Shown one piece after another: positions 44,883 through 55,871 of a stretch of 64,000 bases of DNA. Each line of letters starts with the position of its first letter. Position 1 is the first letter of the stretch. The DNA lies in assembly GCF_030272615.1 (NCBI RefSeq), contig NC_081406.1, positions 403,653,439 to 403,717,438 of the forward strand, read 5' to 3'. The translations under genes and the position numbers were made by a program. Origin of the DNA: Cryptomeria japonica. Lineage: Eukaryota > Streptophyta > Pinopsida > Cupressales > Cupressaceae. The notes under the pieces were generated by a model that worked only from the letters and a program-made list of their open reading frames with translations, ran no database searches and had not been told where the DNA came from.

Positions 44883-46021
44883 TGTGTGTGTGAAAAAGTG
44901 AACCTGTAGCTGCAAGCACAACACTTCAATTAAGTCATTATATGCATGGTTAGTAATCAATAATCAATAAGAAATAAACCATAGCAAAGTGACTAATTGC
45001 CTTCTAAAAGATGCGAGTATAAGATTGCTCTCAGATTTTTTATAAGCAATACCAGTGACTAGACTACACCAAGACGAAGGATTTAATCTATATGATATTA
45101 AGCTATATGGATGCAAGATGGATGAGTAATTCAAGCAAATTCAAGCAACAATGCATGCAAGCAATAATGAATGGATGCAAGTAATCTAAAAAAGCACAAT
45201 GATTTCAATGACTCCAGAGTGAAATTAGCGTGATAATAATTTCCAAGCCTGCTCTCAAAAATCTCTGGGGTGAATTGGAATGAGAGCTGAAGACTGAATT
45301 TATAGAGAATTACAAAAAGCTCAATTTAAGATTAATTGAAAATATTTGAGAAATCAGGTTGAGTTAACCTTGAGATAGATTCCAATTATAGTTTAATTGA
45401 AATGCATTCAAATTAGAAGTCCAAGTTGCATTGGAAAATAATAATAAATTAATTCCATGCACATATGATAAAAATAGATAATTCTTCAATTTAATCAAGA
45501 AAAGAGTTTTCTTAATGCAACTGAACTTCTTTTTCTGAAAAGCTTTGAGTTCCAATTTTAGAGAATAATTCAACAATTCAATTAAATTTCTTTTTTGATT
45601 TCAAGTTCTAAATTTAGAAAAAGAAATAATATCTCAAGTTTGATTTCTCTCTATCTTCAATTCTTTTTTTTTTTGACTTTTGTTTTGTTTCAATTCAACT
45701 CTTTGTAATAAATTAATTCATCTTTTGTAATAAATTAATCCTTTCGCATGATTGAATGACAAATTTATTAATTAATTAAATATGCAAAGATATTTAATAA
45801 ATTAAAATGGGATAATTGATCAAAATGATTATTCTTGAAATAATTCAATTAATTAAATAAATATTTAATTAATATTGAGTGGTTGATTTGCCATGTGATT
45901 TTTGATAATTAAGGAATTAATAATGTGCTCAAGATTGATTTAATTGCCTTTGGTTAGGACCTTGGTGATGTTGTTGAGATTAGGGGCCCATGGTTTAGAT
46001 GACCAATTTTAGGGTATTACA
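44883..46021 (-). mobile_element. 5' LTR of G1
   Basis: Pairs with 29607-30747. A minus-strand TATAAATT (45297-45304) is the likely TATA box for the gag-pol transcript. Ends TG...CA. Confidence 0.94.
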
Positions 46022-46026
46022 CCTTC

Positions 46027-48457
46027 ATTTCATGAATCCACAGCCTGCCTAGTAAGATATTGTATGACAAAGGAAGATCAAGTACCTGGAAAATGATATC
46101 TCTTTCTACAGGTCCCACCCTAATTGGTAATGATACTAGACTTTTAAAGGTCCTTTCTTCTTCATCATAGGCTTTAATTGTTATTTTCTTGGCTGGATCA
46201 ATGACATTTTCAGAAAATCCTAGTTGTGTAAGCAGACTGTAAGTACAAATATTCAACCCCGTGCCTCCATCTATGAATAAGACATTTAAATTTATGTTTA
46301 TGGATCATGGATTCAATATGCAATGGCTGGTTACGTGGATGATTTAGCGAGCTGTCATCTTCTTAAGAGAAGTTTAGATGGTTAGGTGAAGTCAGATGAC
46401 CCACCATAGATTGAAACCGATTAATATCTAAATCTTTTGGAATATTAGTTGTGAGCAATGCTTTATCCAGGATCTCTTTATGAGTAGAAGATATTTTGAG
46501 CAATTCAAAGATGGAAATTTGAGCATTTGTCCTCTTCAATTGTTCAACAATGCTATATCCAGAGGATGATGATGAGGTTAGCTGTTTAAATTTATCAAAT
46601 ATTGATTCTTTTTGTTTGTTTGACGAGGTTGGTAGGTTTGATGTTGTTTGAGCTAGAGTTAAAGAACTAGCTCCTTGGAGAGTTATTTTCTTTTGAGAAT
46701 GGGTCATAGCATTTTCATGTCGTGATTCATGTTGTTTGTCTTTGATTATAATCACATTGCAATATTCTAGTTGGGAAGACTCAATCATGTTGATGACATT
46801 ATCATTGCTGGTATAAGCATAATTTAATTTGGTGCTTCCGTTTGTTTTTGAGGAATCACCTTGGTAAAGGATCTTTAAAGGCTTTGTGATCAACATTTGT
46901 CAGGTGATTCCCGACAACAATTTTACCAGCATCTGTGAGATCTTGAATCTCATGCTTGAGCTTCATGCAGTTATTTGTGTTATGACCTTTATTCTAATAG
47001 TAGTCACAGTATTCATTTTCTCTCCACCATTTTGGTTTGACTTTTGGATCATATGGCCTAGAATTATCTGGTAATGTTATCAGGTTATTTTCCAATAGAG
47101 TTTTGAAAGCAGATTCGTATGATTCTTCCAGAGGAGTGAATTCACATTTAGGTTTTGAAAGCCAAGGTTTCTCTTTGAACCACTCTTTTGCTTTCTTTGG
47201 AGGATTTTCTACTATGGTTTCAGCTGCTTTGAGTGCTTGCGTGCCACTAGCCAAATTAAATATCGTGGGCTTTGAGTTGGTTTTAATAGTGTCTACTACT
47301 CTGTCATTAAAAACGTTCTTGTTGTCTTTTCCATACTTCCAATACTTGTTCTTCTCTTTAGAGATAGATCCTGGTTGTGTTTCTTTCCAAGGTGAGATAT
47401 CTCCTTTCTTTATAAGCACATCTTCCATTCGGATAGCATTATCTACCATTTTGTTAAATAATGGGTGCACTTGCATTTGGATACTATATTTCAATTTAGG
47501 GATCAGATTGTTGATGAATATATCCATTTTCTCAGAATCTAAAATAGGTCATGAATACTTAGAGAACATCTTTCTCCAACGTTGGAGGAAAGTGAGAAAA
47601 GGCTCTCCCATTTTCTATTTTGTATTGCAAAGTTCAATCATAGTAACGAGATGTTGAATGTTATAGGAGTATTGTTATAAAAATAGTTGGATTAGCTCTT
47701 CAAAAGTTTTTACTCCCTTAGGTGGACTTGAGAACCATTCCATAGCTTGTCCTCCCAAACTCCTCAGAAAAAGGCGCATGAGATACATTTGGTCATGCAT
47801 GAACTCCATACATAAAGCATAAAATTCTCTGATATGGTCTTGGGGATCTGAGTTACCATCATATTTGTCAAATTTTGAGATCTCAACTTGTGAAGGAAAT
47901 GGAGGCATGTATAAGTTTTTGTCAAATGGAAATGGGCATATTGTCTCCAGAGAATATTGTTTTGGGGACTTATCCTTGTTTTTCAGTTCTGTGATCTCCA
48001 TCCGCAAGGCTTGTAATTGTCCATGTACTATTATTATAGGTGATTCTTCCTTTTTAGTGATTAGACTCTGAATGTCATATCTAGTAGGAAGTTTGGTGCC
48101 TTGTTTTGCTAGCTCTAGAAAATAGTCTTATTTTTCTCTAGCCATGATAACCTTCATCATTTTTTAGAAATCTTTATCCTTTTGACATCTATGAATATCT
48201 TTTTCTGGTGGTTTAGAGGCTTTAGATTCACTTGATGAGGAGTAATTGTCTGTATCATGAATACTGAGGTTGTCTTTGTCATTTTGTTTTGTTCTAGGTA
48301 TAGTGGGAGATAAAGGTTCATCATAAACTAGTATCTCTCATGATGAAGGTTTATTAGTCAGAGGATCCTCTTCATAAAATGGATTATCTTTATATGAAAA
48401 GGGTTTCCCTTTGCCTTTGACATCTTTCTTATGAGAACTCCTAGTTTGAATAGGCAT
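46027..48457 (-). pseudogene. G2 polyprotein, upstream part (gag to protease)
   Basis: Starts at the ATG at 48457 (MPI.TRS as in G1). Gag core is 48007-47675 and 47527-46994 ('EISKFDKYDGNSDPQDHI', 'SLGGQAMEWF'). A protease part (46896-46363, 46256 to 46027) includes 'AYDEEERTFKSLVSLPI' and 'YNILLGR'. Compared with G1 there is an 11-bp deletion near 46865 and a one-base insertion near 46275 in the protease active-site region, each shifting frame, besides stops. Its continuation is at 29606 across G1. Confidence 0.88.
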
Positions 48458-48849
48458 TTTTATTGATTGGTGTGACCTAAAGTCGTTTGTGATGCAGAAG
48501 TCAAGATCAAATTCAGAGCTATTTGTTCGGTTAACATATTGTTTGAGAGAAGAAACTAAGATTTAGTTTGATTTAAGGAAAGATCTATCCTGTATAAGAC
48601 ATTTATCTAAGTTGATCTGAGAGAAGTGACTAAGACTCCATCTGGTTTCAGGATTGATCTATCATGTATAAGATGTTATCTAAGTGACTTAGGTTTGATA
48701 TGTAGTTGATTGAACTAGCTAAAAGATGATCAACCAAATCGTGCAACACAAATGATAGAGGTACACTATCTTGATCTATTTTATGCTCAAGATGATGATA
48801 ACCATTTTAATACTCATTGTAAACTATTTTAGGCAAGTTTGACTATTCT

Positions 48850-49200
48850 AGACTGATAAAATTAGAGATCCGTACAATAGGTTTTACAGGACCAGACGAC
48901 AGTATGCTAGCTTCAGGATAATGACAATAATGTTTCGTACGAGTTGTTGCCTAGTATCATATGACATATGGGTATGTCTAGAATGACAAACTGTTCAATG
49001 CAAAATTTTATCGTACGACACATGATGCAAGATAAAATGACAATTCTCAGAACCAGACAACAGACAATCAAATCTCGTATGACACAAGATGAAGGCTCAA
49101 AGGACAGACTGTTAGGACTGATGGAATATCATATGACACTAAATATGAACTAGGATGATAAATAAGAAGACTCATATGACTGTTTGCTGGACAGAGGAAA
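48850..49200 (-). repeat. TCGTACGA motif cluster, gag-proximal (G2 leader)
   Basis: Exact TCGTACGA at 48935-48942 and 49011-49018, with CCGTACAATAGG, CTCGTATGACAC, ATCATATGACAC and AGGATGATAAAT variants. A further TCGTACGA is at 50452-50459 in the PBS-proximal cluster. More decayed than G1, mostly by transitions at the CpGs. Confidence 0.65.
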
Positions 49201-49917
49201 AATTTTAAGTTTTCAATGACTGAGTATGACTAGATTTGAGACAGACTGAGTTTTTGATCGCTGACTGACAATGAGAATTTTTGAGATGGACTGAGTTTTT
49301 GACATCTAAGCTAGATTAGTTTGTGACATGGACAGAGTTTTGACTAGGATAGACTAGTTTTGGACAAAGTTTCGACTTAGGATAGACTAGTTTTGACATA
49401 GACAAAGTTTTTGATCACTGAGTTGTTTCTTGTTTTCTCCATTTTTGGTATTCCAATTTTAGTTTGAGGGATGAAAACACATAAAACATGCAATATGAAT
49501 AATAACTCCAATCACAATATGCAAACCCTACAAAATTTGGTGAGAGAAGAAAACCTTTTCTTGTAGACTTAGGTACACACCCAATAGCTAATCAGAATAT
49601 GGAAGCTGAGTCTCATGCAATGGATTCTCAACATCGTATTAGCTAACTCCAAATGCTAATGGGGGCATAGAATGACAATTATCTTGGGAGAGTTACTATC
49701 TCTCTTGCACAAAGATTATCCCCCCTTTTGGAGGTGAATCGGGTAGCTTCTAATTTTAATTGGAACTAGTGAGGGATCCATTCAACGCGTCGAGGTATAA
49801 ACTCAATTAAGAGGTCTCCCAGCCTTGAAAACCAAGGTTTAATATACCTGAGGGTACAAAGGAGAGCTATTCTTGAGCACTACCGTTGACTTGATTTTCA
49901 TCAAATCATGTTTATTT

Positions 49918-50030
49918 TGTAGTGGGTTGGAGTACTTGTCATTTAGTCGTTCCCACTTGGTTCATTCCCTTCTCACTAGCCATAATGGTTATAGAGTTAT
50001 TATCTCCTCAGGAGGACAGGCCCGCTAAAG
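49918..50030 (-). promoter_or_regulatory. Conserved leader block (G2)
   Basis: TATAGTGGGTTGGAGTACTTG ... CTCAGGAGGACAGGCCCGCTAAAG-type sequence on the plus strand, alignable to G1 and X over its length. Confidence 0.58.
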
Positions 50031-50627
50031 ATATACAAATCTTAAACTTAAAGAAAACACCTCAAGGGTCTAGATTTCTGATTGTCTATACAGACAAGAG
50101 TGTACTCTCCTACCTCTCAGAATTTTCTTAAAACACAAATACAGATTTGTTCTTTAAGTAGATAGCAATTTAGGTGCCTAAAAATGAACTTAATAAATAC
50201 ACAATGTTTGCTCAAATCTCCTCAGGCAACCTGCAAAGACAATGAATCCGTAGTCATATTGTCTTTGTGCGACAAGCATAGTCTTCGACAAGCATTCTGT
50301 AAGAACTAATTAGGCTGTGAAAATTCTTTAGATAAACAGATAACCAACCAAGGTTAGTGTCTGTGTAATCAAAATTGAACAGAAAACCTGATGAACGAAA
50401 TTTTCTTTTTAACCAAAAAAAATACAAAATCATGTGACAATTCTCACCTACTCGTACGATAATTCGTATAGGATTGTACGATAATTTAAGTTTGTCATTT
50501 TGGCATATAGGAAATTTCATACAATAATACGTAGAAACTGTATGGAAAAAAATTCAAAAAGTCAAAAATCCAAAAAAAATAAAAAATAAGCAGTTAGTCT
50601 TGTAGGCCAAAAAAAAAGTAGTCTTCG

Positions 50628-50645
50628 ACCCCATGGTGGGTGCCA
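50628..50645 (-). promoter_or_regulatory. Primer binding site of G2
   Basis: The minus strand reads TGGCACCCACCATGGGGT, the G1 site with transitions that remove CpGs, four bases from the LTR. Confidence 0.7.
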
Positions 50646-50649
50646 GAGA

Positions 50650-53231
50650 TGTGTGTGTGAAAAAGTGGAATAAGTCTAATAGCTGCAAGACACAACACTT
50701 CAATTAAGTCATTACATGTATGGTTAGACAGATATAAGCATGAATATGAAAAACCATAACAAATCGACTAATTGCCTTCTAAAAGATGCGAGGATAAGAT
50801 TGCTCTCAGATTTGTATAAGCAATACCAGTGACTTGACTGCACCAAGATGAAGGATTTAATCTATATGAGAATGATATAAATCTAAATGAATGCAAGATG
50901 GATGAAAGATTCAAACAATATGGATTCAACCAACAATAGATTAAAGCAATATGAGTAAACTAAATATGCAAATAATCTCAAAAAGAAAGCACAATATACT
51001 CAATGACTCTAGAGCAAAAAGTATATAATAATAAATATCCAGGGTCATTTGAATAAGAGCTGAAGGCTGAATTTATAGAGAATTACAAGAGAGATCAAGA
51101 AAAAACACAATTTAGAATTAATTGAAATAATTGAAAAATTAGATTTAGTTAACCTTGAGATAGATTTCAATTATAGTTTAATTGAAATGCATTTAGAAGA
51201 GAAGTTTGAGTTTGCATTAGAAATAAGATTTAATTAATTCCATACATTTGTGATTGATGCTCTGTGAAATGGGGCAAAGATTAGACTAAAGCCTATGGTC
51301 ATATAATACACAAAACAACAAGAAACCATTAGTGTTAATCAACCAAAAACTATTCTAAGTAGGCATATCAAAAGAGACACCAAAAACAAAGTAAAGCATT
51401 TAACTACAAATGTAAATGCAAGAAGAAATCTCCAAATGCCTTCTACCATGCTCTTAGCTCCTTCTCCTTTGTTCCTCTCCTCCCCAAGTTCCAAACTAGT
51501 GTAGCTCTCAGCAGCTTTTTGCACTATGGATGCTTATGGAGGTTCAAGATTGAAATTTTTATTCTAAAATGCTATGCAAATGTGAATAAAAGTTAATATT
51601 AAATGCTATGATGCTAAAATGATTTATTTTAGGCCAAAATAACAAGATATTAGTGATTTATGTTAAATACTCTCTAAAATTCTCTATAACTTAGATGCAT
51701 ACAAGTTTTCAGGATTATGACTGAATGCTAAATGCTTGAGGATTTGAAAATGAGGAATGTGAGCTCTATTTATAGGTAAAATGGAGCAATGGATGGTTGA
51801 GATTGAGTAATCTCAACAAGGGTCGGGATTGAATGATATTCAATCCATGTGAGGGCCAAGATGACAAGTGTCAATGTGAGATAGGTTGAGAGGAGAGGGA
51901 ATACGCATTAAATGTTTGACATGACCTGAGAGTTAACTTGGGAGTCAAGGTCAAGGCTGGGTTGAGTGAATAAATTCTTTATTCAAAGAATAAATCTTTT
52001 ATCCAATGGATAAACTCTTGTGCAAAGGCAAAAGGGATAACCATGGTCAAAGCAATAAATGCTTGAGGAGACACATGAGTGCAAATTGAATTAACCATAA
52101 ATAGTTATGTAAGAGCCATTAATGGTCATGTAAGAGCCATTAGTGGTTTTGGAAGACTTTAGAGGTTAGATTGTTGAACACACAAAGCATTAAATGATTT
52201 TCAAAGACTTTGAAGTCTTTGAGAAGTGACTTCAAGTTGCTTAGGAATGTGACAATAATTAGGGGATGGATTAGGTTAATTGATTAGGATTAGATAGGTT
52301 CTAGAAGAATTTAAAAGGGGGTTAGGATTGCAAGTGGGTTTGGTGGGTGAGAGAAAATAGGATTTTATTTAAAATAAAATTAATTTATTTCAATAAATGT
52401 GTGCAAGTTGCATTTGTAGGAAAATGCAAGTGGGGGGGATAAATGATTTAAATAAATGTTTTATTTAATTTATTTAAAAGAGGAAAAGGGGGATTTAATT
52501 AAATAAATAAAATTTATTCATTTAATTGATTGTGAATTTGGTATAATGAATTAATTAAAATAAATTGAATAATTTATTTAATTAATAGGAGAATGTTTGA
52601 AGATGAATTAATTAAATATTAATTTAATTAACTAATGGCTAGTGGATTTTTAATCAAATAAATAACAAATATTCATTTAATTAAATTGGACAGATTTGTG
52701 TGACTATAGTGATAAAAATAGGTAATTCTTTGATTTATTCAAGAAAAGAGTCTTTTAAATGCAACTAACCTTCTTTTTCTCAAAATCTTTGAGTTCCAAT
52801 TTTAGAGAATAATTATATTCCTTTTAATTGCTTTTCTGATTTCAAGTTCTCAATTTAGAATAAAGAAATAATATCTCAAGTTTGATTTCTCTCAATTCAA
52901 TTCAACTCTTGCTTTGTGATTAATTCCTCTTTTGTGATAAATTAATTCCTTTTTTGCATGATTAAATGGCAAATTTATTGATTAATTAAATATGCTAGGA
53001 TATTTAATAAATTAAAATAGGATAATTGATCAAAATGATATTCTTGGAATGATTCAATTAATTAAATAAATATTTAATTAATATCGAGTATTTGATTTGC
53101 CATGTGATATTTGATGATTGAAGAATTAATTAATGTGCTCAAGATTGGTTTAATTACCTTTGGTTAGGAACTTGGTGATGTTGTCGAGATTAGGGGCTCA
53201 TGGTTTAGATGACCAATTTTAGGGTATTACA
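50650..53231 (-). mobile_element. 5' LTR of G2, split by a solo LTR
   Basis: The LTR proper is 50650-51254 plus 52714-53231 (about 1.12 kb). It starts TGTGTGTGTGAAAAAG and ends GGGTATTACA. A minus-strand TATAAATT lies at 51070-51077. Confidence 0.9.
51255..52708 (-). mobile_element. Solo LTR related to the X family
   Basis: A 1454-bp insertion flanked by GTGAT (51250-51254, 52709-52713). It shares blocks with the X LTR, such as GGATAACCATGGTCAAAGCA and 'TCTATTTATAGG', but is a distinct subfamily. It starts TGATGCTCTG and ends ACTATA, where CA is expected; a C-to-T change explains this. No internal region is present, so it is the product of LTR-LTR recombination. Confidence 0.85.
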
Positions 53232-53731
53232 GTTTTAAGTACTTGAAATATAGAAAACATAAGAGTGGTCTAGCTTTTTGGTCACCCAGTTAAGGGGAGA
53301 GCATATACCTTCCACTTTTGAGACTAGGCAATCAAGTTTGTTCTTTTTATCCTTTCAATTAAGTGATTTGCTAAAGTCTATTTGGAGATGTTGCTCCAAA
53401 AAAGCATGTTGTTCCTTTTAACCTCCAAATCAATGATTTTTTATCTAAGTAAAGAAATCCTAGTCGACAAAGCAAATTCGTGATATTGGGTCAACAAAAC
53501 GTAAATTCGAAAGGAGAAAGATTTCCCTTTTTGCTTAAACTTTTGAAAGGGAGGTTCTTTTACTAGCACAAATAAAAATGGATCCTTTTAAACACCAAAG
53601 GATGGTGAGGTTCATTTTAAACTTTGCAAGAAATAAATGTTGCCTTGTTCTTTTTAGAGCTTCCCAAAACGAAATGTTTTGTCCCTAAGAAAGCAAGAAA
53701 ATGGTATTTTGTTGTTGTTTTTACCTTGCAA

Positions 53732-53850
53732 AGATTTGATTAATTTTTAAGCCCAAAGGACAGATTTGATTAGTTTTAAGCCCCAAAGAAATATTTGATT
53801 AGTTTTAAGCCCCAAAGAAAGATTTAATTAATTTTAAGCCCCAAAAAAAA
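53732..53850. repeat. Short tandem repeat in X leader
   Basis: About four units of 30-36 bp built on AGATTTGATTAGTTTTAAGC followed by CCCAAAGAA, with minor differences. Confidence 0.8.
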
Positions 53851-54050
53851 AAAGATATGTTATTTTTATCCAAGTTTTTAAAAGCTTAAAAAAAATTAAA
53901 ATTTCTAATTCTAACTCCTTCAACCTGTAAGAAATGGTTAAAACCTGCAACAAAAAGAAGTTAGTGAAAATTTGAAATCTAAGGTGGGCTTCTACAAGCC
54001 TAAAATGATATTTCTCTATTACAAAATCTTTATTTTGTTCTGTCAATCCT

Positions 54051-54310
54051 ATGCGCTAAAGTTCGGCCTGAGTGCGCTACAGAAAGGAATGGATGCACTG
54101 ACAAACGAACTAGATGCACTAAGTTATTGCTTGGATGTGCTCAACTGATGCTTTAATGCATCAAGGCTTATCATGAATCAACATAAATGCTATGTGCTAA
54201 GGTGACTATAGAATGCGCTAAGTTTTGGGTCCGACGCGCTAAACAGTAAGTAGGATGCGCTGACAGATAGCCCGAATGAGCTAGAGGAAGGTATCGATGC
54301 ACTAACTCAG
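54051..54310 (-). repeat. TTAGCGCAT motif cluster B in X leader
   Basis: Plus strand: ATGCGCTAA at 54051-54059 and 54213-54221, GTGCGCTAC near 54072, GACGCGCTAAAC near 54233, GATGCGCTGAC near 54255, and TGCACTAAG variants, every 20-40 bp. On the coding strand this is TTAGCGCAT. Confidence 0.7.
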
Positions 54311-54370
54311 CATTTTTGCATACCTACAATGCTAGTCCTGCTTTAAAAATGATGTTATAAATGGGGTTAT

Positions 54371-54388
54371 GCCCCATGGTGGGCACCA
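54371..54388 (-). promoter_or_regulatory. Primer binding site of X
   Basis: The minus strand reads TGGTGCCCACCATGGGGC, four bases from the LTR end. It matches the G1 site apart from two CpG transitions, so X and G1/G2 use the same primer tRNA. Confidence 0.75.
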
Positions 54389-54392
54389 AAAA

Positions 54393-55866
54393 TGTGTGCG
54401 GGAAAAGTGGGGGGATGAAAAAATAAAATGTGATTTCAAACTAGTCCACACACCAATGGGACTCTTCATGCAAGTTAAGGAGTTATATTGAGTAACTCAA
54501 ATTCCCAAGGGATGTTCCATTGTTCTCTATCTCACAAGACCCCTCAAGCCAATTTTTTTCGCTCTCAGATCACTGAGCAAAGTGACTTAGGGATGACAAT
54601 CATGAAAACGAGGGATATTGATCAATCTAGCATTGATGCATTCCTAGTTATGCATGATATTAAGTCTAACATGATTTAAACTAGCATGAATATGATAATA
54701 AGATGAAAGGATTATTAACAAAACGATCCTAGCATTCTATACTAGTCTACCAAGATTATTATGTGATAATGCAAATTCCTATTTAAGATGCTATGAAGAT
54801 TATTTCTATCAAAGAGAGCCTAAATGCTTGATTAAAATGATTTAGATTAGATGCTTAGTAAAATATCTATAAGTTTGATACTAAAGACTTGGATATGAAA
54901 ATGAGAGAAGGAGGGCTCTATTTATAGGAAAAATAGGGCAATGAATGGTCAAGATTGGATAATCTTATAAAGCGTCAGGATTGAAAGTTATCAATCCATG
55001 TTTACAATTTTCACCAATGAAATAATGACAATTGTCAACAAGAGATTGCTTGAGAGGAGATGTAAGAATCATCAAATACTTGAGAAGACTTCATGGTTTA
55101 CCTTAGGAGGTAAGGGTTAAGGTTAGGTTAGGATTACCCATTGGATAAAGCTTTTACCCAAAATGATAAACTCTTGTGCAAGGGTTAAAGGGATAACCAT
55201 GGTCAAAGCAATGAATGCTTGATGAGACCTTTGGGTTAGATGAGGGTTGAGTTAGAGAGAAAGTCTCTAACCATGCAAGAAGGTTGAGTTAACCATTAAT
55301 AGTTTGGAAGACTTTCAAGGTTAACTTGATGAAGACATGAAGCCTTTAATGGTTTTCAAAGACTTTGAGGGTTTGAGAAGTGACTTCCATTTGTTTAGGG
55401 ATGTGACAATATTTAGGAGATGGATTAGGCTAAATTATAAGTGATTAGAAGAATCTAGAAGGGGGGTTAGAGGGGCAAGTGGGAAATGTAGGAGAATGCA
55501 AGTGGATGGAGGTTAATTTTCATTAAAATAAATTACTTTATTTCAACAAAATAGAAGCAACTTGTATAAATACAAGTGGGGGATTAAAATAAATAAATTA
55601 GATTTATTTACTTGCAAGGATCAATTTAATTAAATTTAAATTTAATTAAAAGGGGATAAAGGGAGATTAATTAAATAAAGTGATTTATTTAACTAAAGGG
55701 GTAGAAAAGACTTAGGTGAATTTAATTAAATAAATTGAGTAATTCATTTAATTAAATTGATGAATGTGAATGATTTAATTAAATAAAATTTAATTAAATG
55801 GAGGAATAAGGTGAAAATGAATATTAAATATTCACTTAAGAAAGTGGTCATTTTTATACGTCCACA
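54393..55866 (-). mobile_element. 5' LTR of element X
   Basis: Starts TGTGTGCGGGAAAAG, ends ATACGTCCACA, and pairs with 1844-3291. A minus-strand TATAAATAG at 54918-54926 is the likely gag-pol TATA box. The right target duplication ATAAC is 55867-55871. Confidence 0.92.
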
Positions 55867-55871
55867 ATAAC

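Larger units (their letters stand above)
29607..46021 (-). mobile_element. Gypsy element G1 (Tat-type, PMD-bearing), youngest and best preserved
   Basis: A complete 16.4-kb element with LTRs 29607-30747 (1141 bp) and 44883-46021 (1139 bp), duplication CCTTC, PBS 44861-44878 and PPT 30748-30760. By eye the LTRs differ at roughly 2 percent of positions. The polyprotein (42680 to 34842) keeps one frame of 2,613 codons broken only by stops. The antisense PMD gene (31938-34323) likewise keeps its frame with stops. It is nested in G2, so it is the youngest of the three gypsy elements. Confidence 0.95.
48458..50627 (-). promoter_or_regulatory. Gag leader of G2
   Basis: About 2.2 kb, same order as G1: PBS, motif cluster (50570-50440), conserved block (50030-49918), motif cluster (49200-48850), gag. 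No coding seen. Confidence 0.68.
17802..53231 (-). mobile_element. Gypsy element G2 (Tat-type, PMD-bearing), split by G1
   Basis: Bounded by LTRs 17802-18854 and 50650-53231 with duplication GTTTT. Its own length is about 17.5 kb without the nested G1 (29607-46021) and the solo LTR (51255-52708). Same family as G1: LTR, antisense gene and polyprotein align throughout. The polyprotein is split at 29606/46027, where the two halves remain in register. It is damaged by stops, at least two frameshifts in gag-protease and an RT active-site change. Confidence 0.92.
53237..54370 (-). promoter_or_regulatory. Gag leader of X, PBS-proximal part
   Basis: Continuation of the X leader after G2. It contains a short tandem repeat (53732-53850) and the motif cluster B (54051-54310). 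No coding seen; a short ORF (54046-53834) is low complexity. Confidence 0.6.
1844..55866 (-). mobile_element. Gypsy element X (Tat-type, PMD-bearing), split by G2
   Basis: A complete LTR retrotransposon bounded by LTRs 1844-3291 and 54393-55866 and a perfect ATAAC duplication. Its own sequence is about 18.6 kb; the rest is the nested G2 insertion (17802-53231). On the minus strand the order is 5' LTR, PBS, leader, gag-pol (15842 to 8415), antisense PMD gene (plus strand, 3703-6883), PPT, 3' LTR. The polyprotein has frameshifts and many stops. It is a different family from G1/G2: LTR and motif sequences differ, but the architecture is the same. Confidence 0.9.

Noticed and set aside
17802-53231. 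G1 and G2 as a segmental duplication of one element
   Set aside because: Each has its own LTR pair and its own target duplication, and G1 sits inside the G2 coding frame; this is nested insertion.
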